Source: Ferrimonas sediminum (lineage in GTDB: Bacteria > Pseudomonadota > Gammaproteobacteria > Enterobacterales > Shewanellaceae). From it: a stretch of 64,000 nucleotides of DNA. The notes beneath the pieces are model-generated. The model ran no database searches. It was not told the DNA's origin and saw only the letters and a list, made by a program, of their open reading frames with translations. Position 1 is the first letter of the stretch; each line of letters begins with the position of its first letter. Of the stretch, positions 17,040 to 27,207 are shown piece by piece. The position numbers were made by a program, and so were the translations under genes. The stretch lies in NCBI RefSeq assembly GCF_900100175.1, contig NZ_FNEM01000003.1:297757-361756 (forward strand), written 5' to 3'.

Positions 17040-17780
17040 ATGTTTAAAAAACTTCTGGCCTCCGTTGGAATCGGCGCGGCCAAAGTCGATACTCAACTGG
17101 ACGATGCCGTACTGATGCCTGGCCAGCCCTTCTCCGCCACCATCGTCATCCAGGGCGGCGACGTGGACCAGCAGATCTCCGGGCTGACTCTGACGCTGAT
17201 GACCGAGGTCAAGACCGAAGTGGACGATCACACCACTTACCAGCACATGCCACTGGAGAGCTGGTCTTTAAGCGACACCATGACCATCGAGGCCGGCGCC
17301 ACCTATGAGCTGCCGTTTCATGCCACCCTGCATCCGGAAACCCCGCTGACCGGCATCGGTGGCCGTCGCAACCGCAGCCGGGTATGGCTGCAGACCGGGC
17401 TGGAAGTGGACATGGCCATCGACCCCAGCGACAAAGACATGCTGTTGGTGGAACCCGTTCCGGCGATGCAAACCCTGCTGGACGCCATGGAGCAGAGTGG
17501 CTACCGGCTGCAGAAAGTGGACGTGGAGCGCGGCCACCTCAACGGCCAGGGGTTCAGCAGCGTCAGTGGCGCCTACCAGGAGCTGGAGTTTGTGCCTTCC
17601 GGCCTCAGCCTGTTCGGAGTGAAAGAGGTGGAGATCTCCTTTGTGCCCCAGGGTCAACAGATGCACGCCCTGATCGAGGTGGATCGCAGTTTCCGCGGCG
17701 ACAGCTACCGCAGCCTGTCCTGGGACGCGTCCACCCCGGTCGCCACCCTGATGGAACAGCTCAAACGCGCCATCGGCTAA
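17040..17780 (+). CDS. Spo0M-like (SpoOM) arrestin-fold protein
   Basis: The 246-residue protein begins MFKKLLASVGIGAAKVDT, as Spo0M-family members do. It continues with the conserved VMPGQPF-type segment and arrestin-like beta strands. Spo0M was named in Bacillus sporulation but is widespread in non-sporulating bacteria, where its role is unclear. AAGGA precedes the start. A strong terminator follows, so it is probably a single-gene unit. Confidence 0.82.
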   Translation: MFKKLLASVGIGAAKVDTQLDDAVLMPGQPFSATIVIQGGDVDQQISGLTLTLMTEVKTEVDDHTTYQHMPLESWSLSDTMTIEAGATYELPFHATLHPETPLTGIGGRRNRSRVWLQTGLEVDMAIDPSDKDMLLVEPVPAMQTLLDAMEQSGYRLQKVDVERGHLNGQGFSSVSGAYQELEFVPSGLSLFGVKEVEISFVPQGQQMHALIEVDRSFRGDSYRSLSWDASTPVATLMEQLKRAIG

Positions 17781-17800
17781 GCCAGCGTCACCCTCGACTG

Positions 17801-17818
17801 CGCCCGCTTAAGCGGGCG
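17801..17818 (+). terminator. Terminator after the Spo0M-like gene
   Basis: The palindrome CGCCCGCTTAAGCGGGCG (17801-17818) is followed by eight T residues. Confidence 0.92.
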
Positions 17819-17939
17819 TTTTTTTTGGTTATCTATTCATCTTTGAATGCTATGGCCGTTGACGGTTGGCAAACTCCACAATTGCTGGCAATGTGAACAG
17901 ACTGTGTCCAATCCCGCCGCAAAAGGAGTGACCCCCACC

Positions 17940-19604
17940 ATGTGCAGTATTTTCGGCATTCTGGATTTGAAGTCCCCCGCCAACGAACTTCGTAGCCTGG
18001 CTCTGACCCAATCCAAGAAGATGCGCCATCGCGGCCCGGACTGGTCCGGCATCTTTTGCGACGATCAGGCGATCCTGGTTCACGAGCGGCTGGCCATTGT
18101 CGACATCGATAACGGCGCCCAGCCGTTGTACAGCAAAGACGGTAACCTGGTACTGGCGGTCAATGGGGAGATTTACAACCACCGCGAGCTGCGCCAGGAG
18201 CTGGCCGATGAGTATGAGTTTCAAACCGGCTCCGACTGCGAAGTGATCCTGGCCCTGTACCAGAAATTCGGCGAGCAGTTTCTGGATCGGCTCAATGGCA
18301 TCTTCGCCTTTGTGTTGTGGGATAAGGTCCGGCAACGCTACCTGATTGGCCGCGATCACATCGGCATCATTCCGCTGTACACCGGCTTCGACACCTCTGG
18401 CAACTTCTATGTGGCCTCGGAGATGAAAGCCCTGGTGCCCCAGTGCCGGAAGATTGATGAGTTTCTTCCCGGTCGCTACCTGGCCAGCTGGCTGGCGGGC
18501 CCCCGCGAATACTACCAGCGTGACTGGACCGCCTTTGCCGAAGTCGCCGACAACCCCGCCGACGTCACCGCCCTGCGCCAGGGGCTGGAGGACTCGGTCA
18601 AGCGCCAGCTGATGTCGGATGTGCCCTACGGGGTGCTGCTGTCCGGTGGACTCGACTCCTCCATCACCTCGGCGCTGGCGAAAAAGTACGCCGCCCGTCG
18701 CATCGAGGAGGATGAATCCAGCCCCGCCTGGTGGCCGCAGCTGCACTCCTTCGCCGTTGGCCTGGAGGGCTCTCCGGATCTCAAAGCCGCCGCCGAAGTG
18801 GCGGCTCACATTGGCACCGTCCATCACCAAGTCACCTTTACCATTCAGGACGGCATCGATGCCCTGACCGACGTCATCTACCACCTGGAAACCTACGACG
18901 TCACCACCATCCGCGCTTCCACCCCCATGTACCTGATGGCCAGGAAAATCAAAGCCATGGGCATCAAGATGGTGCTGTCCGGCGAGGGGGCAGACGAGCT
19001 GTTTGGCGGCTATCTCTATTTCCACAAGGCCCCGAACGCCCAAGCCTTCCACGAAGAGCTGGTGCGCAAGGTAGGTAAGCTGCACCAGTTTGACTGTCTG
19101 CGGGCCAACAAGGCCATGGCCGCCTGGGGCATCGAGGCCCGGGTACCTTTCCTCGACAAGGAGTTTGTCGACGTGGCCATGCGAATGAACCCGGCGATCA
19201 AAACCATTACCGATGGCCGCATCGAAAAGCAGGTACTCAGGGAGGCGTTTGCCCACTACCTGCCGGAATCGGTGGCCTGGCGTCAGAAGGAGCAATTCAG
19301 TGACGGCGTCGGTTACTCCTGGATCGACACCCTCAAAGCGTACGCCGCCGAGCAGGTCAGCGATCAGGAGCTGGACAACGCCCACTACCGCTTTCCCATC
19401 AATACCCCGGACACCAAAGAGGGCTATTTCTACCGCACCCTGTTCGAGCAGCACTTTCCCGGGGACGCCTGTGCCAACTGCGTGCCCGGAGGTAAGTCGG
19501 TTGCCTGCTCGACTCCAGAGGCCCTGGCCTGGGACGAGAGCCTGCAGGGACTGGCAGACCCTTCCGGTCGTGCCGTGGCCAATGTCCATAACGACGCCTA
19601 TTGA
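17940..19604 (+). CDS. asnB: Asparagine synthetase B (glutamine-hydrolysing)
   Basis: From the ATG at 17940 (AAGGAG upstream) the product is 554 residues, the same as E. coli AsnB. Cys2 (MCSIFGI) is the class II glutaminase nucleophile. The synthetase domain has the PP-loop SGGLDSS and the SGEGADELFGGY segment. It makes asparagine from aspartate, ATP and glutamine in the cytoplasm. Codons upstream in frame were rejected because they would block the N-terminal cysteine. Terminators lie on both sides, so it is monocistronic. Confidence 0.95.
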   Translation: MCSIFGILDLKSPANELRSLALTQSKKMRHRGPDWSGIFCDDQAILVHERLAIVDIDNGAQPLYSKDGNLVLAVNGEIYNHRELRQELADEYEFQTGSDCEVILALYQKFGEQFLDRLNGIFAFVLWDKVRQRYLIGRDHIGIIPLYTGFDTSGNFYVASEMKALVPQCRKIDEFLPGRYLASWLAGPREYYQRDWTAFAEVADNPADVTALRQGLEDSVKRQLMSDVPYGVLLSGGLDSSITSALAKKYAARRIEEDESSPAWWPQLHSFAVGLEGSPDLKAAAEVAAHIGTVHHQVTFTIQDGIDALTDVIYHLETYDVTTIRASTPMYLMARKIKAMGIKMVLSGEGADELFGGYLYFHKAPNAQAFHEELVRKVGKLHQFDCLRANKAMAAWGIEARVPFLDKEFVDVAMRMNPAIKTITDGRIEKQVLREAFAHYLPESVAWRQKEQFSDGVGYSWIDTLKAYAAEQVSDQELDNAHYRFPINTPDTKEGYFYRTLFEQHFPGDACANCVPGGKSVACSTPEALAWDESLQGLADPSGRAVANVHNDAY

Positions 19605-19613
19605 TGCAGACAC

Positions 19614-19638
19614 CCCGAAAGCCGCCATGGCTTTCGGG
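19614..19638 (+). terminator. Terminator after asnB
   Basis: CCCGAAAGCC (19614-19623) pairs with GGCTTTCGGG (19629-19638), followed by TTTTT. Confidence 0.92.
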
Positions 19639-19804
19639 TTTTTCAATAAAACCAATCCGATAAGTCAGCAGTTACCGCCCACCCTCGTTTCCAGCCAGCC
19701 GACGCGGCAATAAATCCAGTTCGAACAATTCTCTTTCGGTCTCAACTTTGTTACCTTTTCGACACATTTCGGGTTCTTTCCAGCAGTGCGCGCCAGTAAC
19801 AACA

Positions 19805-21292
19805 ATGATTCAACGACTATGGCAGCTGGGACGCTACATTCGCCACGGATGGCAATGGTTTATTTTGATACAGATCTTAAGCCTGCTCGGCATCAGCCTG
19901 GCATGTTGGCAATCGATCTCCAACGGGCTGGACAGCCGGCTGGAGAACATCGTGCTGTCCACTCAGGATTACTACCGCCGCGCCGCTGGCGAGCTCCACA
20001 GCCTGGGCCGCGAGATTGCTCCTCACCGCTGCGATAAAGACGCCCAATACCGCCTGACCCAGGCCGCTGTCCGCTCCAATGCGTTCGACTACCTGGCGTA
20101 TCTGAGCAACGAAGTCGGCTATTGCCGCGCCGCCAACAACCCGTTGTCACCGCTGTTCATCGGCGAGCTCATCGACAGCCAGACCGGTCCGATATGGATT
20201 GGCAGTGACGACCGCGCCCTGGTGCCTCACCAGGTGTTTATCGCCCAGGTGGCGCCGGGTACCTACCTGATAGGGGTGGCCAAAACCGTCCATCTGCTTG
20301 AGCGGCTGTTCTCCTACCACTACCAACGGCTTCAGGCGCAGCTGTCGCTGTACGTGGACAACCGGTTGCTGTACCGGGAAAACAGCATCAATGGTCGGCC
20401 GCTGCTGAGCCTGCGCCGCCAGTTGAGCATCGGCAATGTGCGGGCCGACATCAACTATGTGCCCCAGCCCCTGCACTCCCTCTGGATGGAGTGGTTCATC
20501 TACGGGGTTCCCCTGATGCTGCTGCTGGGCATGAGCATGCCGGCGATGCTGGTGTACCGCCGCAGCCACAAAGGGGTATTTCTGGACGACCTGGACATCG
20601 CCTATCGCCGTAATGAGATCTTTCCGGTGCTGCAGCCCATTGTCGACGCCAGCAGCAACCAGCCCCTGGGCTATGAACTGATGGCCCGATGGCAACACCC
20701 CACCATGGGGCCCATTACCCCGGATACCTTCATTCCGATGATGGAACGCTTCGGACGCCTGGATCAGTTACTGCAGGAGTTGGCCAGCCAGGTGCAGCGA
20801 CAGATTCCCGACGATCGCTACCTGAGCATCAACCTGTCGGCCAACCAGCTGACCCACAGTCTCAGGGACCCGGTCAGTTTCATTCTCGGACTGGCCACCA
20901 GGCTGGGGATCACTCCGCAGCAATTGATGATCGAGATCACCGAGCGGGAAGCGCTGGATTACGACAACCCCGGCCTGCTGACCACCCTGACGGAGCTCAA
21001 ACAGGCGGGAGTCAAACTGGCCTTCGACGATTTTGGCACCGGCCACAACGGCATCGCCTGCCTGAAGCTGTTTGCCCCGGACTACATCAAGATCGACAAA
21101 AGCTACGTTCACACCATCCACAGCGACGCCATCCAGGGGCCGGTACTGGACTCCATCATTCAGCTTGCCAACACCATGGGCATCGGCATCATCGCCGAAG
21201 GAGTGGAAACCGAGCAGCAAAGAGCGTTTTTACTGTCTCGGAACGTCACCTGCCAGCAAGGTTATCTGTTTGGTAAACCTCGCCGTTGCTAG
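19805..21292 (+). CDS. CSS-type membrane EAL c-di-GMP phosphodiesterase (paralog 1)
   Basis: The 495-residue protein has one membrane helix near residues 17-36, a periplasmic domain, a second helix near 225-250, and a cytoplasmic EAL domain. The periplasmic part has two cysteines (HRCDKD and GYCRAA) exactly 31 positions apart, as in CSS-motif phosphodiesterases controlled by DsbA/B redox state. The EAL core is intact: the metal Glu in GYELMARW, SINLSANQL, ITERE, DDFGTGHNG, the Lys in IKIDKSY, AEGVETEQQ and QGYLFGKP. It should hydrolyse c-di-GMP to pGpG. I took ATG 19805; no clear ribosome site is visible, and TTG 19748 is possible. Confidence 0.86.
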   Translation: MIQRLWQLGRYIRHGWQWFILIQILSLLGISLACWQSISNGLDSRLENIVLSTQDYYRRAAGELHSLGREIAPHRCDKDAQYRLTQAAVRSNAFDYLAYLSNEVGYCRAANNPLSPLFIGELIDSQTGPIWIGSDDRALVPHQVFIAQVAPGTYLIGVAKTVHLLERLFSYHYQRLQAQLSLYVDNRLLYRENSINGRPLLSLRRQLSIGNVRADINYVPQPLHSLWMEWFIYGVPLMLLLGMSMPAMLVYRRSHKGVFLDDLDIAYRRNEIFPVLQPIVDASSNQPLGYELMARWQHPTMGPITPDTFIPMMERFGRLDQLLQELASQVQRQIPDDRYLSINLSANQLTHSLRDPVSFILGLATRLGITPQQLMIEITEREALDYDNPGLLTTLTELKQAGVKLAFDDFGTGHNGIACLKLFAPDYIKIDKSYVHTIHSDAIQGPVLDSIIQLANTMGIGIIAEGVETEQQRAFLLSRNVTCQQGYLFGKPRRC

Positions 21293-21345
21293 CCTCAACG
21301 GTACGGCGACAGCCTGAATAGCCATTAGAAGACCGCCCCCGCCGG

Positions 21346-23226
21346 CTAAATCTTAAAAAACTCCAGTTCCGCCTTCTGGTTGCTGGACAGTCTGGATAAT
21401 CTTTCCGCTGATGCCACAACCTGATTAACCGCTGCGACGTTTTGATTTACCAAATCAAAAGTCTGCGTGGTATTTTTCGAGACATCCTCGGTAACGCAGT
21501 ATTGTTCCTGGGCAGACGTCGCCAACATAGAGTTAATTTCAAGAATGGATTTCACGGAGGAGGAGATCTCTTCAAAAGAGTTCTTCACCTGCTCGGTTGT
21601 CAGCACACTCTCCTGAATCAGAGCCACATTCTCACTCATATTCTCAGTGGCGACCTTCGAATGAGTTTGAAGCTTTTCAATCAAATCCTTGATACTCACC
21701 GTAGACTGTTGAGTTTTAGAGGCCAGGCTTCTTACCTCATCGGCAACCACGGCAAACCCGCGGCCATGCTCTCCGGCCCTTGCGGCTTCAATTGCCGCAT
21801 TCAATGCCAACAGGTTGGTCTGATCTGATATGTTATCAATGACATCCGTCACAGTGCCAATTTCGTTTGCGTAGATGGTCAATTCATTAACCACCTTTTC
21901 CGCCTCGATAATTGAGCTATTAATCTTGCCCGTCAGAACAATATTCTGTTCGAGTGTTAACCGGCCGGTCTCTGAGTTTTCCTCGGCCTTGTTGGTGGCA
22001 TCCTGGGCCAAGGTCGCATTGCTGCTCATATCCTGAGAGGTCGCCGCCAACTCATTAATTGCCGTGGACACTTGTTCAACCTGCTTCAACTCCTCTTTGG
22101 CGTTATCACCAGAGGCAGCCATGGCTTCCCTTAATTCATTACAGGCATTCGATACATCCTCTGATAATGTGTAGGAGTTTTTTATCAACCTACCCAGTTG
22201 CTCAGAAAGATTAACCAGTGACAGATAAATCCCGGTTTCACTTCCGTTAGTCACGAACCTCTGGGTCAGATCCCCTTCAGAAAGCCTTCTTACTGCCAAT
22301 TCGATATCTTGTGGTGCTCCACCCACCGGCTTTAATACCAGTTTATCAATGAATGTATGCACCAAAGCCAAGGATAGCGCCAAACTGACTAAGCCAATCA
22401 ATAAAGAGTTTTTAAGCTGATTTTGGGCCCCTTCCTCCACCTCTTCATCACGGATAAACATGACGTAAGCCCAATTGACAACATCCAGGCTACCCCAAAA
22501 TGCCGTCGCCGGCACCGCTTCACCGTCTACCATAGCCACATAGCCAAGCTCCCGGTTCGCTTCATTGAAGCTCTTGTACTTCGGCCGCTCCTCAAAAATA
22601 TTTTTTCCAATCTGGCCGGCATAGGGGGTAACGAGTAATGTTCCGTCGGAAGTATAGATATACATATCCTTTCTATCTGAATACCCCTCCAGCACAGAAT
22701 CCAGGTAGACATTTGAGAGAACCGCCGTTGAATTACTTATCTTAAACGCCATTCCCAGAACACTTTTACCTGTCACTGCCGATTTAAAAGGCGTTGAAAC
22801 AAAAAAGTTAACGTTATCCCTAAAAATGGCATTGTAGTATTCCCTATTCAGCTGCCTAACATTAAAGTTCATTTTGTCACCTTTGGAGTCATATATTTCC
22901 CCAGCATCCGTAAACAAATAAACCCCATCACTAATGTTATGTTGAGCCCTCTCCAACATGCTAAGCTGAATCACAGAACCCTTACTCAGAGCATCGCCTT
23001 CAATATCTTGCCGCTCAATATCTATTGAAGACAGATCTCGCTGAAAAGCTTGGAACTTTTCAGATAAGCTTTCACTAATTGTAGCATTTCTTTCTTTGAG
23101 AATTCGCTTGTTTAACGTCACACTCTCGTCTGTGAAAGAGGTATAAGCCGTAAAAGTCAGCACTAAAATAATCAAGGCAACTATCGTAGTCAACGGTCCT
23201 AGTATCTGCAATCTAAACTTGTTCAA
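21346..23226 (-). CDS. Methyl-accepting chemotaxis protein with dCache-type sensor
   Basis: The 626-residue chemoreceptor has a first membrane helix at about residues 7-29, a periplasmic double-Cache-like ligand domain (about 35-275, with [17 protein letters not shown] and [16 protein letters not shown]), a second helix near 275-297 and HAMP. The methyl-accepting region has the hairpin tip [19 protein letters not shown]. Base composition is visibly more AT-rich than its neighbours, as is paralog 2 of the EAL set next to it. The ligand is unknown. It is convergent with the EAL gene upstream in the window. Confidence 0.9.
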   Translation of the reverse strand: MNKFRLQILGPLTTIVALIILVLTFTAYTSFTDESVTLNKRILKERNATISESLSEKFQAFQRDLSSIDIERQDIEGDALSKGSVIQLSMLERAQHNISDGVYLFTDAGEIYDSKGDKMNFNVRQLNREYYNAIFRDNVNFFVSTPFKSAVTGKSVLGMAFKISNSTAVLSNVYLDSVLEGYSDRKDMYIYTSDGTLLVTPYAGQIGKNIFEERPKYKSFNEANRELGYVAMVDGEAVPATAFWGSLDVVNWAYVMFIRDEEVEEGAQNQLKNSLLIGLVSLALSLALVHTFIDKLVLKPVGGAPQDIELAVRRLSEGDLTQRFVTNGSETGIYLSLVNLSEQLGRLIKNSYTLSEDVSNACNELREAMAASGDNAKEELKQVEQVSTAINELAATSQDMSSNATLAQDATNKAEENSETGRLTLEQNIVLTGKINSSIIEAEKVVNELTIYANEIGTVTDVIDNISDQTNLLALNAAIEAARAGEHGRGFAVVADEVRSLASKTQQSTVSIKDLIEKLQTHSKVATENMSENVALIQESVLTTEQVKNSFEEISSSVKSILEINSMLATSAQEQYCVTEDVSKNTTQTFDLVNQNVAAVNQVVASAERLSRLSSNQKAELEFFKI

Positions 23227-23751
23227 ACCTAAAGCACCCTATAATAACTCAGCATACAAACCGATAATCAACGCCCATACTGACGGACTGGAAACAATAA
23301 CCAGCCCGCCCACAAAAAATTTACAAATTGAGGTATTCCGAAAAAACTACCGCGTCAATGACTGCTGTGAATCAATATACCGAATCAATGTATTGACCTT
23401 TTTTCGCACTGCTCCGCTAACAGCGGGGTGCAGCGCCGCCGCACAATAACAACGCATTGCAAGCAAAACAATGATGAAAAACAACCAACTAAGGCATCTG
23501 TGATGCCACATGTGTTATGGAAAAGCTTCCAAAACAGGCTGGCCATCAACAAACATCGTTCAAAAATGCACCGATCACAAAGTTGCAATGCCAGCACAAC
23601 GAAAAGCGCCGCGAGTGTTAATATCAACCCGTGACAGGGCAGAATCGGCTTCTTTTTTCCTACAACCTAAAGTGGCCGCCATGCTCCCCAAGGCAACACC
23701 GGCAGCCAGACTGCACAGAAAGATATAGATAATAAGTAGAGTGATATTCAG
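23227..23751. other. AT-rich intergenic region with no supported gene
   Basis: This 525-bp gap separates divergent chemoreceptor and EAL genes and must hold both promoters. Short open frames here lack ribosome sites or recognisable domains, and I see no gene or RNA I can support. Confidence 0.5.
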
Positions 23752-25254
23752 ATGTGGCAAATAAAGCGTAACATTCAGCTAGGATGGAAATACTTCCTCC
23801 TACTACTATTATCTATAATATTATTCGGAGTCACGATCCGAACAATAAATTACAACCATCATTTCAATGATAAACTGACTCAGGTATTGCAGCTATTCTC
23901 ATCCTATTCAAACTTCAGCATAGAAGAGCTGACTGCGCTTTCAACTTCGCTGCCTTGGGACAAATGTGACAGCGCCTCAAGGTTCGAACTAAAACAGATT
24001 TCAGAACAATCCCACTATATCGATCACTTGCTCACCCTCAATCAAAACGGTGAGGTATGCCACAGTGGGGATATGGATATGTCTCACTCCGAATTGACCA
24101 CTGTAATTGTTCCCAATGAAGGCCCTACCAGGATCGCCACGATCGAGTATGATCAACAGCCCTACCTGTTAATTGCGACACAACTCGATGACTCGCGCTA
24201 CCTCTTTGGTCTCAGCAAGTGCCGTAAACTCTTAGCGTTAATGTTTCCTGAAGCTAACTTTCCTGAAGGCTCGTCCGTCACCCTTACGCACCAAGGCGAT
24301 ATCATAGGGGCCATGGGGGAGACGCTCTCTGATTCACCAACCCACTATTTTGACCTTGCTAAAAATGATCTCAGAATCGAGCTTGAGATTCCTGAATCTC
24401 ACCTGCTCGACACTCTTCTACAGACGGTGAACTATTTGTTGCCTGCCTCACTGTTCACCGCCTTGGCCGTCACTCCGATTATCGTGCGTTTCCGCAGCTT
24501 TCGTGGCCAACACCTAAAAGAGTTATTGCGTACCCTGAGAAACAAAGAGTTTTACCCGGTATTCCAGCCCATCGTCGATGGACACAGCAAACAGGTTCTG
24601 GGCCATGAACTCTTGGCCCGTTGGCAACACCCGAAATGGGGGGCGATTCCACCGGATCATTTCATCCCGATACTGGCACACCACGGACAGCTGGACCGGC
24701 TGCTACTGGAGCTGGTGTCACAGTGCCAGAACCGACCACAGCAGCACCAGTACTTGAGCATCAACCTCTCAGGCGAACAACTCACCGATAACAACCGCAA
24801 CTTAGGTGAATTCCTGCGAGAGCTTTGTCTCCAGTTAGGTCTAGACACACACAGGGTGATCATTGAAATCACCGAGCGGGATGAACTGGATTTTCAGTCA
24901 CCAGGGTTTCAAAGCAACCTCAATGATATCCGCCAATGTGGTTTTAAAGTGGCGATTGATGACTTTGGCACTGGCCACAATGGCCTCACCGGCTTACGCC
25001 AATTTCAGCCCGACTTTCTCAAGGTGGATAAAGGTTTCATACAGATGATACGCCACCGCGACGAGACCCAGCCGGTATTGGACTCCATCTTCCGCCTGGC
25101 GCAACAGTTGGGTATTACGGTCATCGCCGAAGGGGTGGAGACGGAAGAACAGCGCCAGTACTTGTTAAGCCGTGATGTAGTCCACATGCAGGGCTACCTC
25201 TTCGGTAAGCCCCACCGCCGACCCGCGCAACGACTCGATCGCCTTCCAGGATAA
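23752..25254 (+). CDS. CSS-type membrane EAL c-di-GMP phosphodiesterase (paralog 2)
   Basis: The 500-residue protein has the same plan as the neighbouring EAL genes. A first helix is near residues 14-34, and the periplasmic domain has cysteines in WDKCDS and GEVCHS, 31 positions apart. A second helix is near 225-245, then the EAL domain. Catalytic elements are GHELLARWQHP, SINLSGEQL, ITERDELD, DDFGTGHNG, FLKVDKGF, AEGVETEEQ and QGYLFGKP. The N-terminal two-thirds is AT-rich while the EAL part is closer to the local norm. It is divergent from the chemoreceptor gene. GAG lies about 10 nt before the ATG. Confidence 0.87.
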   Translation: MWQIKRNIQLGWKYFLLLLLSIILFGVTIRTINYNHHFNDKLTQVLQLFSSYSNFSIEELTALSTSLPWDKCDSASRFELKQISEQSHYIDHLLTLNQNGEVCHSGDMDMSHSELTTVIVPNEGPTRIATIEYDQQPYLLIATQLDDSRYLFGLSKCRKLLALMFPEANFPEGSSVTLTHQGDIIGAMGETLSDSPTHYFDLAKNDLRIELEIPESHLLDTLLQTVNYLLPASLFTALAVTPIIVRFRSFRGQHLKELLRTLRNKEFYPVFQPIVDGHSKQVLGHELLARWQHPKWGAIPPDHFIPILAHHGQLDRLLLELVSQCQNRPQQHQYLSINLSGEQLTDNNRNLGEFLRELCLQLGLDTHRVIIEITERDELDFQSPGFQSNLNDIRQCGFKVAIDDFGTGHNGLTGLRQFQPDFLKVDKGFIQMIRHRDETQPVLDSIFRLAQQLGITVIAEGVETEEQRQYLLSRDVVHMQGYLFGKPHRRPAQRLDRLPG

Positions 25255-25451
25255 GAGGGTGAAGGCGAGCTCAGCCCGAGTTTAACCGTCTCATTGTCAC
25301 GTCGGAAAAGCCGTTATCCCCCGGCTTGATTCCCTCCCCCCAATACCGGGGTACAGCACAGGGGAGCACCGAAAAGAAGAGCGGTAATAGGACGCGCACA
25401 GAGAGGCAAACGCAAGGTTTGGCCAGCCCCCCCGGACAAAACAGCCACAAA

Positions 25452-25475
25452 AAAGCACCGCCGAAGCGGTGCTTT
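25452..25475 (-). terminator. Terminator after the nap-linked porin
   Basis: AAAGCACCGC (25452-25461) pairs with GCGGTGCTTT (25466-25475) around CGAA, with TTTT following on the minus strand. It lies about 65 bp past the porin stop. Confidence 0.8.
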
Positions 25476-25541
25476 GTCTTTACAGGGTGTTGCAGGATGT
25501 TGAATCCGAATCTGGCAACCGTTGTGGCCGCCAGCCAGGAG

Positions 25542-26726
25542 TTAGAAGCTGGCGCTGGCCCACAGCCACAGCTTGTCGGTATCGACTTTGATGTCACCGG
25601 CATCGTACATAGCGTACTTCACACCCAGGGTGTAGTGTTTAGCCACTTTGGTAGTGTAACTCACATCGATTTCACTACCGAAGTCATCGGCAGAGGTGCC
25701 TTCGTCGGCGGTAAAGTCGTGGTAGATAACCGCGAACTTGCCACCCAGCGCCTTACCGGACACGCCGCCGTACAGATCCACCAGACCCTCTTTCGGAGTG
25801 GTCAGGAACTGATCCGACCAACCGTTAAACTTGTGCAGCGTCGCCAGTGGCGTGCTGAAACCATACTCACCGCTGTCGGAACCCAGAACTTCGTAACCCA
25901 GCTTGGCGGTAAGGCCGGCAAAGGTCGCGGCGCCTTCGATCAGGTAGTAGTCGGCTTCGTAACCGGATGCGTCATCTTCCTGGGTGGCGTACTCCAGTTG
26001 ATACTTGACCGGCAGATCACCCAGCTTGGTGCCACCGGCAAAACGCACGCCGTAGGTGTCCAGGCCGTTGTCGGTGTTGTTGTCCTCTTCCAGCAGGTAG
26101 GCGTAGGCACTCAGCTTACCGAAGGCGGTGTTGTAGCCGATGTTGACCAGGTGGTCCTCGGAATCCACGTCTTTCTCTTCGGCGAAGATGCGGTTGCGCT
26201 GATTGATGTAGACGTAGTTCATGGTCAGGTCTTTGGCCGGAGTCAACAGCAGGTTGACGCCATCAAAGGTCTGGCGGTCCTGACGCCAGCCAACGTGACC
26301 AACGAAACGGTGGTTATCCAGGGTGACCACCTGACGGCCCAGGGTGCCCTTGAACATGCCACGCTGATAGCGCAGGAACGCCTGGTCCAGCTCGGTGGTG
26401 TTTGGATCGGCGATGACGGAGTAGTCGGGCTTGTTGCCAATCTTGTCGTTGTAGTCATTGATGCCGAAAGCATCACGAGAGTCCTCAAACTCGACCAGGG
26501 CGGAGAAGCCTTGGTAAGCGGCGGTTTCCATGGTCAGTCGGGTACGCAGGGTCAGGGCATCGGCGTCTTTGAGCGCGTTGTCCTGGCTGACGTTTTCGTA
26601 ACGCAGGCGGGCATCCAGCTTGACCGTGCTCTGGGCAACCGCGTCGGCGATGGACGCCGGCTCAGCGGCAATGGCGGCGGTGGACAGAGCCAGCATAGGC
26701 AGAGTTGCCAGGTAGCGTAGTTTCAT
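25542..26726 (-). CDS. Outer-membrane porin downstream of napDAB
   Basis: The protein has 394 residues from the ATG at 26726, which has AGGAG 6 nt upstream (an ATG 6 nt earlier is too close to that site). A signal peptide (MKLRYLATLPMLALSTAAIA) is followed by alternating beta-strand sequence with many acidic turns, ending in the aromatic C-terminus LWLWASASF typical of BAM substrates. It resembles alginate-export-type or general anion porins of Shewanella relatives. Its place directly after napB suggests it could help nitrate or another anion cross the outer membrane; that is inference. Confidence 0.8.
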   Translation of the reverse strand: MKLRYLATLPMLALSTAAIAAEPASIADAVAQSTVKLDARLRYENVSQDNALKDADALTLRTRLTMETAAYQGFSALVEFEDSRDAFGINDYNDKIGNKPDYSVIADPNTTELDQAFLRYQRGMFKGTLGRQVVTLDNHRFVGHVGWRQDRQTFDGVNLLLTPAKDLTMNYVYINQRNRIFAEEKDVDSEDHLVNIGYNTAFGKLSAYAYLLEEDNNTDNGLDTYGVRFAGGTKLGDLPVKYQLEYATQEDDASGYEADYYLIEGAATFAGLTAKLGYEVLGSDSGEYGFSTPLATLHKFNGWSDQFLTTPKEGLVDLYGGVSGKALGGKFAVIYHDFTADEGTSADDFGSEIDVSYTTKVAKHYTLGVKYAMYDAGDIKVDTDKLWLWASASF

Positions 26727-26753
26727 TTTCATCTCCTGTTGTGACATTCCCAG

Positions 26754-26773
26754 GGGGCAGTCTTCGCTGCCCC
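26754..26773 (-). other. Intercistronic hairpin between napB and the porin gene
   Basis: GGGGCAG (26754-26760) pairs with CTGCCCC (26767-26773) around TCTTCG. There is no U-tract, so it could stabilise mRNA ends or partly attenuate read-through into the porin. Confidence 0.5.
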
Positions 26774-26788
26774 TCTTGTGGGGTGTAA

Positions 26789-27163
26789 TTAGCGTGCGGC
26801 GACGTTATCGGCTTGTGGCAGGTGGCAGACGCGGCATTGATACAACTTGCCTTTCACCTGGCCATCGATGGTGTGGCTCACCGGCAGCGTGTTCCTCTTC
26901 GGCTTGTGGCAGCTCATGCAGCCATTACGCTTGAGGTTGATGGGGTAAGTCGCCTTGTGAGGGATCAGCGGCGGCTGGCCGGCAAACACATCAGCCACCA
27001 CGGCCTTTTTCGGGTAGTTGGCGATCTCGGCCGCCGCAACCTGAGTGTTAACCTCGGCGTCACCGCGACGGGATTTAGCCTCATTCTGAGGGGCATCGAC
27101 GGCGTTCATCTGACAGCCAGCCACGATGAAGGCCGCTGCTACCATTATGATTTTTGCTTTCAT
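26789..27163 (-). CDS. napB: Periplasmic nitrate reductase cytochrome c subunit NapB
   Basis: The protein has 124 residues from the ATG at 27163 (GGAG 6 nt upstream). An exported N-terminus (MKAKIIMVAAAFIVAGC) could be read as a lipoprotein signal, which would be unusual for NapB. Two c-type haem motifs, CMSCH and CRVCH, and the distal PPLIPHK segment are typical of the dihaem NapB that passes electrons to NapA. It is the third gene of napD-napA-napB. Confidence 0.93.
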   Translation of the reverse strand: MKAKIIMVAAAFIVAGCQMNAVDAPQNEAKSRRGDAEVNTQVAAAEIANYPKKAVVADVFAGQPPLIPHKATYPINLKRNGCMSCHKPKRNTLPVSHTIDGQVKGKLYQCRVCHLPQADNVAAR

Positions 27164-27176
27164 TGGTCTCTCCATA

Positions 27177-27195
27177 GGGGCCGCCGAGCGGCCCC
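27177..27195 (-). other. Intercistronic hairpin between napA and napB
   Basis: GGGGCCGC (27177-27184) pairs with GCGGCCCC (27188-27195) around CGA, in the 44-bp napA-napB gap. Likely an mRNA stability or processing element, since no U-run follows. Confidence 0.55.
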
Positions 27196-27207
27196 TTCCC
27201 TATTCGA

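Noticed and set aside
23385..23760. Two short hydrophobic open frames on the minus strand between the chemoreceptor and EAL genes
   Set aside because: They overlap the EAL start or each other, lack ribosome sites and show no family features.
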